From assembly GCF_900107275.1 (NCBI RefSeq), contig NZ_FNPI01000001.1, positions 372,001-436,000 on the forward strand: a stretch of DNA of 64,000 nt. Direction: 5' to 3'. Position numbers and translations under genes: made by a program. This document shows, piece by piece, positions 8,230 to 16,833 of this stretch; position 1 is the first letter of the stretch, and each line of letters begins with the position of its first letter. The notes beneath the pieces are model-generated. The model worked only from the letters and a program-made list of their open reading frames with translations, was not told the DNA's origin and searched no databases. The DNA comes from Evansella caseinilytica (GTDB lineage Bacteria > Bacillota > Bacilli > Bacillales > Salisediminibacteriaceae).

Positions 8230-8301
8230 GATCAGGTCTCCTTTCCTCTTTGTTTGTATCATAACCTATTTACATTGAACATTTTCGCAATGATATATTT
8301 G

Positions 8302-8421
8302 AGAATGTTCAAAAAGCGAGGGAAACAGCGCCTGAGAATTCCAACGCTAGCGTTGCTTATGTGCTGCTCATGTCCATTTTGTGTACGCTGCACTGCTGTG
8401 TCCTCCTTTTTGAACACACAC
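8302..8421 (-). repeat. Interspersed repeat, family C, inverted copy
   Basis: A 120-bp element with GTTCAAAAAG at one end and CTTTTTGAAC at the other. Read on the minus strand it matches the copy at 20748-20901 (GTTCAAAAAGGAGGAC... and ...CAGGCGCTGTTTCCC). The flanks are TATTTG (8296-8301) and TATTAG (8422-8427), a five-of-six match, probably a slightly decayed 6-bp target duplication. Confidence 0.6.
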
Positions 8422-8460
8422 TATTAGTAAATGTTTACGTATGGGGAGAAGAAAGGTTGC

Positions 8461-8516
8461 AAAAGTGCCAGGCACTCTGCGGCGCTTTAAAGTCCTACAG
8501 AGTGCCTGGCACTTTT
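8461..8516. repeat. GTGCCAGGCACTCTG palindromic repeat, copy 1
   Basis: Two 19-bp perfectly complementary arms (AAAAGTGCCAGGCACTCTG) surround an 18-bp loop, with T-runs at both ends. It is one of three copies in the window, each at the 3' end of a gene, and probably acts as a terminator. Here it also supplies the last codons of the MFS gene. Confidence 0.8.
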
Positions 8517-9692
8517 ATTTACAGACTCAAACAACGAGCCGGCGGCAAACATCAAGAGAAGCATACCGCTTATGGAATAATAAATTGCACCTTGATCGAC
8601 GACACCGATGAGCCAGCCGCCAACCGTCGGCCCGATCATGCTGCCGACAGCAAAAAGTATTCCTGTCATCACCGTGCCGGTAGGTAGCAAACTTGCCGGA
8701 ACTAAATCGGCAAGATACGCAATTCCGAGGGAAAACATCGAACCGAGCAGCATACCGGCGACGGCAAACACAGCCCACAACGCCCAAGGAAGATGCTCAA
8801 TAAAGCTCATGGACAAAAATAATATAGAACCGAATAATGCCAAGCCTCTAATGACGCGGCTCCGTCCGATTTTGTCACTCAGCATTCCGAGGGGCAGCTG
8901 CGTGACCAGACTGCCGAAAACAAAGCTCGGCAGCAGAAACACCGTGACGAAATGAATATCCAGTCCCGCACGCATAGCGTACACCGGAAAATTTCCGTGC
9001 AAAGAGGCTTCCAAATAGCCGTAGCCAAACCCGGGAATCAAAGCAAACCACGCGAGCTTCAGCACCTGCTTGTATCTCGCCAATGTATTTAAAGGAGAGG
9101 CTGTCTCAAAATCACTCTCCGGCCATTCGTTCCGCAAAAACATCATAAACAACCAAGCGACAAGGCTGGTTCCAGCTGCAATGAGAAACGGAAGAAACTC
9201 ATTCACCTCGATAAAGCGGGTCATCATCGGCCCGATGCCGAATCCCATGCCGAAGGATAAGCCGTAGAGGGCAAGCTGTCGTCCGCGCTTTTCCTTTGTG
9301 CTCGTTGTACTGATCCACACTTGGGTGGAGAAATGAATCAGGTTGTCGCCGATACCGACAACGATCCGGAGGACAAACCAAAACCAGAATGCTTGCCATA
9401 CCGGAAACAAGAGAAGAGATAAAATGATCATTACTAAACCGACAATTATGACCGGCTTATAGCCGTACTTTCTGACAGGCCGTTCGATAAACGGTGAAAT
9501 TAAAATAATACCGATATACAGGGCGGCGGCATTTAAGCCGTTTGCCGACGATGATACTCCTGCCGTTTCCAGCATCACCGCCAAAACCGGCAGCAGCATT
9601 CCTTGAGAGAAGCCGGCAATTAAAACCATGCCCACTAATACCCAGTAACGGTATACAGGATGATTGATTGGATGATTTACCGAAGTAGACAC
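8487..9692 (-). CDS. MFS transporter, possibly YfkF-like
   Basis: About 401 residues with 12 hydrophobic segments and the MFS loop motif at segments 2-3 (RPVRKYGYKPVI) and again in the second half (GMLSDKIGRSRVIRG). Probably an exporter; no substrate is evident. The GTG at 9692 is preferred because AGGAGG is 8 bases before it; an ATG two codons upstream would be too close. The last eight residues (SARHSVGL) are read from a repeated palindrome, so the original C-terminus was altered. Gene order with yfkD and yfkAB nearby suggests YfkF. Confidence 0.8.
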   Translation of the reverse strand: MSTSVNHPINHPVYRYWVLVGMVLIAGFSQGMLLPVLAVMLETAGVSSSANGLNAAALYIGIILISPFIERPVRKYGYKPVIIVGLVMIILSLLLFPVWQAFWFWFVLRIVVGIGDNLIHFSTQVWISTTSTKEKRGRQLALYGLSFGMGFGIGPMMTRFIEVNEFLPFLIAAGTSLVAWLFMMFLRNEWPESDFETASPLNTLARYKQVLKLAWFALIPGFGYGYLEASLHGNFPVYAMRAGLDIHFVTVFLLPSFVFGSLVTQLPLGMLSDKIGRSRVIRGLALFGSILFLSMSFIEHLPWALWAVFAVAGMLLGSMFSLGIAYLADLVPASLLPTGTVMTGILFAVGSMIGPTVGGWLIGVVDQGAIYYSISGMLLLMFAAGSLFESVNKSARHSVGL

Positions 9693-9830
9693 GTACATTT
9701 CCTCCTAAACTATAACTCACACACCAACCCTAATTTTATATGGTTTTCCAGCGAATACAAGCAAAATGTTGTGGAAAAGCTCAGAAAGGAAGGTACAATA
9801 ATAGTAAAGTTGGAAAAGGAAGTGACCGCA

Positions 9831-10214
9831 GTGATATTTCAGATGAAAGAAAATGGTTTCGAAACAGAATTGGAGTACGGGAAATTAACGATTTCCGGAA
9901 ATGAAGCGCATGGCTTTCGGCCGTATCAGCTGATGGTCAGCGCCGTAGCCGTATGCAGCGGTGGTGTTTTGAGGAAAATTTTAGAAAAACAACGGATGCC
10001 CATTCGTGACATGACTGTAGAGGCGAATGTCACAAGAAATCCGGAGCAGGCGAATAAGATTACCGACATTCATTTGCATTATACTATCACTGGTGATGAG
10101 TTAAATGAAGCGAAAGTTCACAAAGCAATGGAACTGGCGCAAAAACATTGTCCAATGGCGCAGACAATCATTGATTCTGTTACACTGACGGAAACAGTTA
10201 CGTTGACAAAGTAG
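9831..10214 (+). CDS. OsmC-family protein
   Basis: 127 residues, an OsmC/Ohr fold. The two conserved cysteines are at residues 42 (AVCSGGVL) and 107 (KHCPMAQ), the pair that reduces hydroperoxides in this family. It starts with GTG 8 bases after AAAAGGAAG; longer upstream starts overlap the divergent MFS promoter region. TACAAT at about 9794-9799 may be its -10. A close functional assignment (Ohr, OsmC or a YhfA-type member) is not possible. Confidence 0.8.
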   Translation: MIFQMKENGFETELEYGKLTISGNEAHGFRPYQLMVSAVAVCSGGVLRKILEKQRMPIRDMTVEANVTRNPEQANKITDIHLHYTITGDELNEAKVHKAMELAQKHCPMAQTIIDSVTLTETVTLTK

Positions 10215-10539
10215 GGTGATTTTCAATAATATCCATAGCACTGACGCTTACGAAAACAGCTGTTCCAAAAGACCACATCCATTTTCCATTCCAGGGATAG
10301 CGTGGTGAACGGAGTCGAGCCGGAAGAGAAGCATCGGAAAGCTGAATTGTCCCGAAAGAGCGAGATTTCCATCTTCGTGATCAATCTGCCGATAAAACAA
10401 CAGGTTCTGGTGTCGCTGTAATAAAATCTAACATAAAAATCTAAATTTTCAGATAAAATATCTCCACAAACCTGCCTGACTATGATACTATTTTCATTAA
10501 CGGAATAATTAAAGAAAATGTCCGTAAAGGAGGCAGACA
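10215..10539. other. Leader region upstream of abgT
   Basis: About 325 bp without a credible gene. An antisense open frame covers it but has no family pattern. The last 100 bases are AT-rich and end in the ribosome site AAAGGAGG of abgT. No known riboswitch was recognised. Confidence 0.4.
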
Positions 10540-12084
10540 ATGAGCAATCGGGAAGTGGAAGGAAAAAAGAGCAGCTTGTTTATGAAGATGCTTGATTTTG
10601 TAGAGCGAACAGGGAACAAGCTTCCTCATCCATTTATGATTTTTGTCTATTTAGCAGCAATTGTGATTTTATTGTCGTGGGTGATCAGTTTTTTTGACGT
10701 CGCTGTCGTCCATCCGGGGACAGGGGAAGAAGTAGCCATCCAAAATATGCTGTCGGTAGAAGGGCTGGACTACATGCTTTCCTCCATGCTCACGAATTTT
10801 ACCGGCTTCCAGCCGTTAGGACTTGTCCTCGTGATGATGTTCGGTATCGGTCTGGCACAAAAAGTCGGACTTATTGAAACATTTATGAAGAAAACGATTT
10901 TACATGCGCCGAAGCGGCTTGTCACCTTTGTCATTGTCGGGACAGGAGTTATCGGCAACCTGGCTTCCGATGCTGCTTTTGTAATTATTCCACCGCTGGC
11001 AGCAATGGTGTTTTATGCATTGAAAAGGCATCCGTTGGCGGGGATGGCTGCAGGTTTTGCCGGTGTGGGCGCAGGTTTTACGGCGAATTTCATCATCGCC
11101 GGAACCGATGCGCTGCTGTCGGGAATATCTACAGAGGTTGTCCAGACGATCAATGCCGATTTAGCAGTAAGCCCAATCGACAACTGGTATTTCATGTCCG
11201 TGTCCGTACTCATGCTCATGCTCATCGGTACTTGGATCACGGAAAAAATTATTGAACCACGCCTCGGCACTTTTGATCCGCAGCATGCCGACAAAGAAGT
11301 TGTCGGGCAAAAGCTGGAGCAACCGTCGGCAGCGGAAATCAGCGGACTCAAGCGGGCAGGGGTGGGTGCAGTTATTTATATTATTTTCGTTGCTGTCACC
11401 GTTGTACCGGAAAATGGCATTTTGCGCGGTGTGGATGGCTCGATTGTGCCATCGCCATTTCTGACGAATATTATTCCACTGACGCTGTTTTTCTTTCTGA
11501 TTGTCGCCGTTTGCTACGGGACTACTGTCGGAGTGATAAAAAAATCGAGCGATGTTCCCGAACTGATGGGGCAGGCGATGAAGGACATGTCCAGCTTCAT
11601 TGTCCTCATTTTTGCCGCAGCACAATTCATCGCGTACTTCAACTGGTCTAACATCGGCATTTATATTGCCGTGACCGGTGCGGAATTGCTTCAGGATTTA
11701 AATTTTACCGGGCTCGGAGTGATCGTCGGCTTTATCCTCCTTGCAGCTGTGTTAAACTTGTTTATTTTCAGCGGCTCGGCGCAGTGGGCGTTGATGGCGC
11801 CGATTTTTATCCCGATGTTCGTACTTTTGGAGTACAACCCGGCTTTTGTCCAGCTGGCATACAGAATTGCCGATTCGTCAACAAATATCATTACACCGAT
11901 GAACCCTTATGTACCGATGATCCTCGCTTTCATGAAGCGCTACGATCACCGGGCAGGGTTTGGAACGATGTTTTCCATCATGCTGCCGTACTCCCTTATT
12001 TTCCTGACAATCTGGATTATCATGTTCATTCTTTGGACGATATCGGGCTTGCCGATTGGTCCCGGGGTGACGGCTAATTTGTAA
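10540..12084 (+). CDS. abgT: AbgT-family transporter
   Basis: 514 residues with about 11-13 membrane segments. The N-terminus (FVERTGNKLPHPFMIFVYLA) and the FAGVGAGFTANFIIAGTDALLSGIS segment are characteristic of AbgT. E. coli AbgT takes up p-aminobenzoyl-glutamate; some family members export sulfonamides. Two M20 hydrolases follow within 1.6 kb, which supports uptake of an N-acyl amino acid for cleavage. ATG start 7 bases after AAAGGAGG. Confidence 0.88.
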   Translation: MSNREVEGKKSSLFMKMLDFVERTGNKLPHPFMIFVYLAAIVILLSWVISFFDVAVVHPGTGEEVAIQNMLSVEGLDYMLSSMLTNFTGFQPLGLVLVMMFGIGLAQKVGLIETFMKKTILHAPKRLVTFVIVGTGVIGNLASDAAFVIIPPLAAMVFYALKRHPLAGMAAGFAGVGAGFTANFIIAGTDALLSGISTEVVQTINADLAVSPIDNWYFMSVSVLMLMLIGTWITEKIIEPRLGTFDPQHADKEVVGQKLEQPSAAEISGLKRAGVGAVIYIIFVAVTVVPENGILRGVDGSIVPSPFLTNIIPLTLFFFLIVAVCYGTTVGVIKKSSDVPELMGQAMKDMSSFIVLIFAAAQFIAYFNWSNIGIYIAVTGAELLQDLNFTGLGVIVGFILLAAVLNLFIFSGSAQWALMAPIFIPMFVLLEYNPAFVQLAYRIADSSTNIITPMNPYVPMILAFMKRYDHRAGFGTMFSIMLPYSLIFLTIWIIMFILWTISGLPIGPGVTANL

Positions 12085-12234
12085 ATTGCAGAACAAAATG
12101 GAGGAGATACCTGGGGAAAGCAGACAAATCTCGGTTTCCCCTCCGCCGTTTTGAAGGCTTGAGAAACAAGCTTGCAGTTGAAACAGGCGTGCTGTTTCAA
12201 CGATCGAGAAAGACAGGGAAAAGGTGTGAGTGAA

Positions 12235-13428
12235 ATGTCTACCATCAGCTTTAAAAACAAAGGCAGGTTAGTTTATGATAAGGTTGTGGAATTACGACGA
12301 AAATTTCATCAGTATCCGGAATTAAGTCATGAAGAAACAGAAACGTCCAGACGAATTCAGGAAGTGCTGAGAGGCGAGGGCATCTCCTTTCAGACCGGCT
12401 TTGCCGGCACGGGAGTATTAGGGATCATCCGTGGGAACAGACCTGGTAAGACGATTGCGTTAAGAGCGGATATGGACGCCTTACCGATTCAGGAACAAAA
12501 TACGCACGAATTTGTGTCTGAAATACACAACAAAATGCACGCCTGCGGGCATGATGCCCATGTGGCGATGCTGCTGGGGGCGGGCATGTTGTTAAATAAG
12601 TATAAAGAGCAGTTTTCCGGGACGATCCTCCTTGTATTTCAGCCGGCGGAAGAGGACGCTCCGGTTGGCGGCGCCCAGCAAATGATCGCTGACGGAGTAT
12701 TTGCGGATTACCGTCCGGATGCTGTTTTTGCCCAGCATGTGTGGCCCGATTTGCCGGTGGGAAAAATCGGGGTGTGTGCCGGACCGATGATGGGAAATTC
12801 AGACAGACTGACAATAACGATTAAAGGGGCTTCCGGTCATGCCAGTATGCCTCATCAAACAGTTGACGCGATTATCGTTGCCAATCAGGTCATCAGCTCA
12901 TTGCAGACGATCATCAGCAGAAATGTTGATCCGTTTGCGGCAGCCGTATTGACCATTGGCAAAATCGCAGGCGGTACGCGGTACAACGTTATCGCTGAGT
13001 CCGTGACCATCGAAGGAACGGTGAGAACTTACAGTCAAAAGGTAAAGAAAGAGATGAAAAAGAAAATTCATGATCTAGTAAGAGGCATTGCCGGTTCAAT
13101 GGGAGCAGCAGCGGAAGTAGCTTACGTGGACGGGTATCCGGCGACGGTAAATGACGAGCATTCGGCCGCGCTCGTAAAAGCAACGGCGGTCCAGCTTTTC
13201 GGGACAGAGGCGGCTCCTGATGTCAGCCCGAGTCTCGGTGGGGAAGACTTTGGCAGATTTTTGCTTCACTACCCCGGTGCTTATTATTGGTTAGGAACAG
13301 CGCTGTCATCCCGTCCGATTCAGAAACCGCTTCACGATCCACAGTTTGAAATTGACGAGAAAGCCCTTGAAATCGGAGTGGAAGTCATGGCGCAGCTTGG
13401 AGTAAATGCCCTGGCGGATCGCCAATAA
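12235..13428 (+). CDS. M20-family amidohydrolase
   Basis: 397 residues. Metal-binding motifs are visible: HACGHDAH (about 103-110), QPAEEDAPVGGA (about 138-149), AQHVWPDLPVG and a dimerisation-domain GHASMPH. This is the amidohydrolase (HipO/AbgB-like) branch of peptidase M20, which cleaves N-acyl or N-aryl amides of amino acids in the cytoplasm. The start is the ATG behind AAAAGGTGTGAGTGAA; a 21-codon upstream extension has no family likeness. It follows abgT by 150 bp, probably in one operon. Confidence 0.85.
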   Translation: MSTISFKNKGRLVYDKVVELRRKFHQYPELSHEETETSRRIQEVLRGEGISFQTGFAGTGVLGIIRGNRPGKTIALRADMDALPIQEQNTHEFVSEIHNKMHACGHDAHVAMLLGAGMLLNKYKEQFSGTILLVFQPAEEDAPVGGAQQMIADGVFADYRPDAVFAQHVWPDLPVGKIGVCAGPMMGNSDRLTITIKGASGHASMPHQTVDAIIVANQVISSLQTIISRNVDPFAAAVLTIGKIAGGTRYNVIAESVTIEGTVRTYSQKVKKEMKKKIHDLVRGIAGSMGAAAEVAYVDGYPATVNDEHSAALVKATAVQLFGTEAAPDVSPSLGGEDFGRFLLHYPGAYYWLGTALSSRPIQKPLHDPQFEIDEKALEIGVEVMAQLGVNALADRQ

Positions 13429-13682
13429 TCCGACTCCACACGTGTTCATATGCACCCGCGGGGCAAAAGACGATTGATACACTTACATGATAGGCTGGAT
13501 ATGGATCAGCCGTATTTTTGGTATGCCGGTGATAAAAAGTGGGAAAAGCTTACGCATCGAGTAAAACGATTGTCTACTTGAACACAGATGAGCCATCGTT
13601 TTTTTCCGTCTCTTTGGCGCATAAAAAAATACGGTGGTCTCCTGTACGCGAAATCACGAACAACAAATTGGAGGGATGATGG

Positions 13683-15002
13683 ATGTCATCTCTTTTTCTG
13701 AAACTGGAAAAAGAAGTGGGAAAACTGGCACCAAAGCTGCGTCAATGGCGAAGAATATTTCACCAATATCCGGAGACAGGCTGGTGTGAATACATTACTA
13801 CCTATACAATTTATCAGCAGCTGAAAACACTATCTTCCTTTACTCTTTATTTTGGAGAAGAAGTGACAGCGTCCTCGGCGAGGATGGGGCTGCCTGCGGA
13901 GGAAGAAGAGCGGCATTTTTTTCAGCGGGCGAAAGCGTTCGGGGTTCCGGGCGAGTTTTTAGCAAAAATAACAGGCGGTCGTACAGGGCTTGTTGCTGTA
14001 ATTGATACAATGCGTCCAGGGAAGCATCTGACGCTCCGCTTCGATATTGATGCGCTGCCGATCTGTGAAAGCAGCCATCCTGACCACTTGCCGGTAAAAC
14101 AGCGGTTTGCCTCAAAGCATCAAGGGACGATGCATGCCTGCGGACATGATGGACATACAGCGGTTGGTATTGGCGTTGCTTATCTTCTTGACAAATTCCG
14201 GGATGAATTGTCCGGGAAGGTCACGTTGATTTTTCAACCGGCAGAAGAAGGCAGCAGGGGGGCAAAGGCCATCGTGGAAAAAGGCTGGCTTGAAGGAGTG
14301 GACTTGTTTGCCTGCGGGCATATCGGGATTTCCTCACAGCCTGTCGGGACGATTGCCGCGGCAACGAACCGGATGCTGGCAACGACAAAAATGGATGTTG
14401 TATTTTCCGGAAAGGCGGCCCACGCCGGCATCAATCCTCATGAAGGGAAAAATGCTTTGCTTGCCGCCGCCGCCGCTGCGCTGCATTTGCACAGCATTCC
14501 AAGCCGCCCGGAAGGGATGACACGATTGAATGTCGGAACACTTACAGCAGGTCGGGGAAGAAATATCGTTCCCGGCAATGCGAAGCTGGAAATGGAAACC
14601 CGGGGAGAAACTGCTGCTTTAAATCAGTGTGTTGTGGATGATGCAATCCGCATGATCGAAGCCGCCGGGCAATTATATGATGTAAAAACCGGAATAACAG
14701 TCGTTGGCGAGGGGATCTCCTGCTGTTGTGATGAATCATGGGCGGCAGCGATCAGCAGCATTTGCCGCGGCAGCAAGTTTTGCCATGAAATTATCGATTG
14801 TCTGTCATTTGGCGGTTCAGAGGATGCCTCCTTGATGATGAAGCGGGTACAGGAGCAGGGAGGGAAGGCAACGTATATGGTGTTCGGATCACCGCTGTTG
14901 TTCAGCCACCACCATGAACGGTTCGATTTTTCCGAAGAGACGTTGACAGTTGCGACCGCTGTTTTTAGCCGGATTGCTTTCCGTGAATACGCCCCGAGGT
15001 GA
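13683..15002 (+). CDS. abgA: M20 hydrolase, AbgA-like
   Basis: 439 residues. Compared with the previous enzyme it carries a roughly 35-residue insertion after residue 55 (SSARMGLPAEEEERHFFQRA), typical of the p-aminobenzoyl-glutamate hydrolase A subunit. Metal motifs MHACGHDGHTA, QPAEEGSRGAKA and ACGHIGI are present. In E. coli AbgA and AbgB together cleave p-aminobenzoyl-glutamate, a folate breakdown product, to p-aminobenzoate and glutamate. TTGGAGGGATGATGG precedes the ATG. The exact substrate here is inferred from the abgT neighbourhood. Confidence 0.82.
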   Translation: MSSLFLKLEKEVGKLAPKLRQWRRIFHQYPETGWCEYITTYTIYQQLKTLSSFTLYFGEEVTASSARMGLPAEEEERHFFQRAKAFGVPGEFLAKITGGRTGLVAVIDTMRPGKHLTLRFDIDALPICESSHPDHLPVKQRFASKHQGTMHACGHDGHTAVGIGVAYLLDKFRDELSGKVTLIFQPAEEGSRGAKAIVEKGWLEGVDLFACGHIGISSQPVGTIAAATNRMLATTKMDVVFSGKAAHAGINPHEGKNALLAAAAAALHLHSIPSRPEGMTRLNVGTLTAGRGRNIVPGNAKLEMETRGETAALNQCVVDDAIRMIEAAGQLYDVKTGITVVGEGISCCCDESWAAAISSICRGSKFCHEIIDCLSFGGSEDASLMMKRVQEQGGKATYMVFGSPLLFSHHHERFDFSEETLTVATAVFSRIAFREYAPR

Positions 15003-15132
15003 TGCCTCGATTTCCGGCGGCAAACCGGAGACGGATTGTCAGACTGTTTTTGGACAACTGCAAGTACCTTTGCTGATTTTGTTACATGGAAAGCGGCTTT
15101 TTCCAAAAACAGCAGGTAGTTAAAACAGTCTC

Positions 15133-15505
15133 TATTAGAGCGTGTTCAAAAGGGTAATGGTTCCGCACGATGCGCCCAATTCCGCCTAAGTGCTGCCCAC
15201 GTCCTATGGGCAACGGCGGAATGTCGTCATCCTCCAATTCCGCATAAGTACCACTCACGTCCTGTGAGTAACAGCGGAATGTCGTCATCCTGACTCTGAG
15301 AAAACCACTCACAGTCGGCCTGAAAAGAATGCAACGGCTCCACTCATTGTCTCTTCCTCTGCTAGTAGAGCGCTGACGTCTGTCCAAGTGCCATCGCGTG
15401 CGATGACACGATGAGACAGTTCGCGGTGTCTCAGTGAAGAACGGCTCATTGCTTCGTATTTGTTAAAAAGATAAAAGCCGATCTTTTTGAACAAAACACT
15501 ATTAG
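15133..15505 (+). repeat. Interspersed element, family A, with TATTAG target duplication
   Basis: A 361-bp non-coding element (15139-15499) begins AGCGTGTTCAAAAGG and ends CTTTTTGAACAAAACAC. It is flanked on both sides by TATTAG (15133-15138 and 15500-15505). Internal segments such as AATTCCGCCTAAG and GAGTAACAGCGGAATG recur in the copies at 32200-32616 and 58262-58623. The inverted ends, constant duplication length and lack of coding sequence fit a MITE-like element. It separates abgA from the carbamoylase gene. Confidence 0.82.
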
Positions 15506-15543
15506 TAAAGACCGAAAATATATTTTGATCCAGGAGGGGAAAC

Positions 15544-16833
15544 ATGTTGAAAAAATGGTTGGAAACAGGTTTGAAGCGGTTAAATGTGACGAATTCAATG
15601 GATCGGCCGGAAGGGTTTACGCGGTTATCCTACAGCGAAGAGGAATGGAAGGCGAGAAGCGAATTTATCTTACTGGCGAAGGCAGCGGGGCTTGTGACTC
15701 GCGAAGATCAAGCTGGAAATGTCATTGCACGCTGGGAGGAAAAGCACCATTTGCCTGATTCACCGGCAGTGGCAGTCGGTTCTCACGTGGATACGGTTGT
15801 CAACGGCGGCGGCTATGACGGGGTTGCCGGTGTGTTGTGCGGCCTAGGGGCGGTGAGGAAATTAAAAAAAGAAGGATTCCGCCCCAAATACCCAATCGAG
15901 ATTATTTCTTTTGCTTCAGAGGAATCCGCCCGTTTCGGAGTATCGACAATAGGCAGCAAGGCGATGGCCGGGCTGATTGATACGAAGAGCCTGGCGGAGG
16001 TGAAAGACCGGAATGGCGTCACTTTGAAGGAGGCAGTGGAATCGCAAGGGCTGGTTTTTGATCAGCTTGCTTTGGCCGAACGATCGGCGGGGGAACTGCT
16101 TTCCTTCGTCGAGCTTCATATTGAGCAAGGAACGAGAGTGGAACAGGCCGGGGCGGATTACGGCGCAGTCACGGCAATCGCTTGTCCGGTTCGCCTGCTT
16201 ATCCATGTGATCGGAAAAGCGGGACACACTGGGACAACACCGATGGCGGAGCGGCAGGATGCCCTTGTTGCTGCTGCAGAGCTGGTCAGTTATATTTACC
16301 AGCAGGCGGTGGAGCAGAACCGGAAAAGCAGCATGCCTCTAGTTGCCACAGCGAGTACGATAGAAATGGAGCCGAACGTCATGAATGTCATCCCGGGCAC
16401 CGTTCGGCTCGGCGTGGATATCCGCAGTGTCTCCGATTCGTTAAAAGCCGGTATGCACCGCGCCGTTTTGCAGCAATGTAAACAGCTGGAACGAAAGTAT
16501 CGTGTTACAATAAACGTAGATGTCCTTGTTAATAATCCGTCAATCCATTTAGATGAGGGAGTACATGAAGAGCTGGTGAAAGCCGGTGATGAAGCCGGAC
16601 TGAAAAGCTTTACGCTTGCAAGCGGTGCAGGCCACGATGTGATGAATATGGCCGCGAAGTGGCCGGCGGGATTGGTGTTTATCCGTTGTAAGGACGGTTT
16701 GAGCCACCATCCGCAGGAGTATACCTCACTCGAAGATTTGGAAATCGGAGCAACGCTGTTGGCATCGTACCTTTGTAAAAAAGCAGGTGACGACGAAAGT
16801 GAAGATTCGACTGGGGATCATCGGACCGGCTGA
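15544..16833 (+). CDS. M20 carbamoylase/allantoate-amidohydrolase family enzyme
   Basis: 429 residues of the Zn-dependent hydantoinase/carbamoylase group. GSHVDTVVNGGGYDGVAGVL (about 79-98) carries the metal His/Asp pair, SEESARFG (about 124-131) replaces the usual EEGSRF, and HIEQGTRVE and GAGHDVMN complete the pattern. Members hydrolyse N-carbamoyl amino acids, allantoate or ureidoglycine. Start ATG after AGGAGGGGAAAC. Its 3' end overlaps the next gene by 47 bases, so the two are probably translated together. Confidence 0.83.
   Translation: MLKKWLETGLKRLNVTNSMDRPEGFTRLSYSEEEWKARSEFILLAKAAGLVTREDQAGNVIARWEEKHHLPDSPAVAVGSHVDTVVNGGGYDGVAGVLCGLGAVRKLKKEGFRPKYPIEIISFASEESARFGVSTIGSKAMAGLIDTKSLAEVKDRNGVTLKEAVESQGLVFDQLALAERSAGELLSFVELHIEQGTRVEQAGADYGAVTAIACPVRLLIHVIGKAGHTGTTPMAERQDALVAAAELVSYIYQQAVEQNRKSSMPLVATASTIEMEPNVMNVIPGTVRLGVDIRSVSDSLKAGMHRAVLQQCKQLERKYRVTINVDVLVNNPSIHLDEGVHEELVKAGDEAGLKSFTLASGAGHDVMNMAAKWPAGLVFIRCKDGLSHHPQEYTSLEDLEIGATLLASYLCKKAGDDESEDSTGDHRTG

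Noticed and set aside
10223-10540. 105-codon minus-strand frame upstream of abgT
   Set aside because: No ribosome site and no family pattern; it covers the abgT leader region.
13450-13581. 43-codon frame MHPRGKRRLIHLHDRL... between the two M20 genes
   Set aside because: Protein-like, but it has no ribosome-binding site and no family that I recognise. It may be a remnant; not enough to call a gene.
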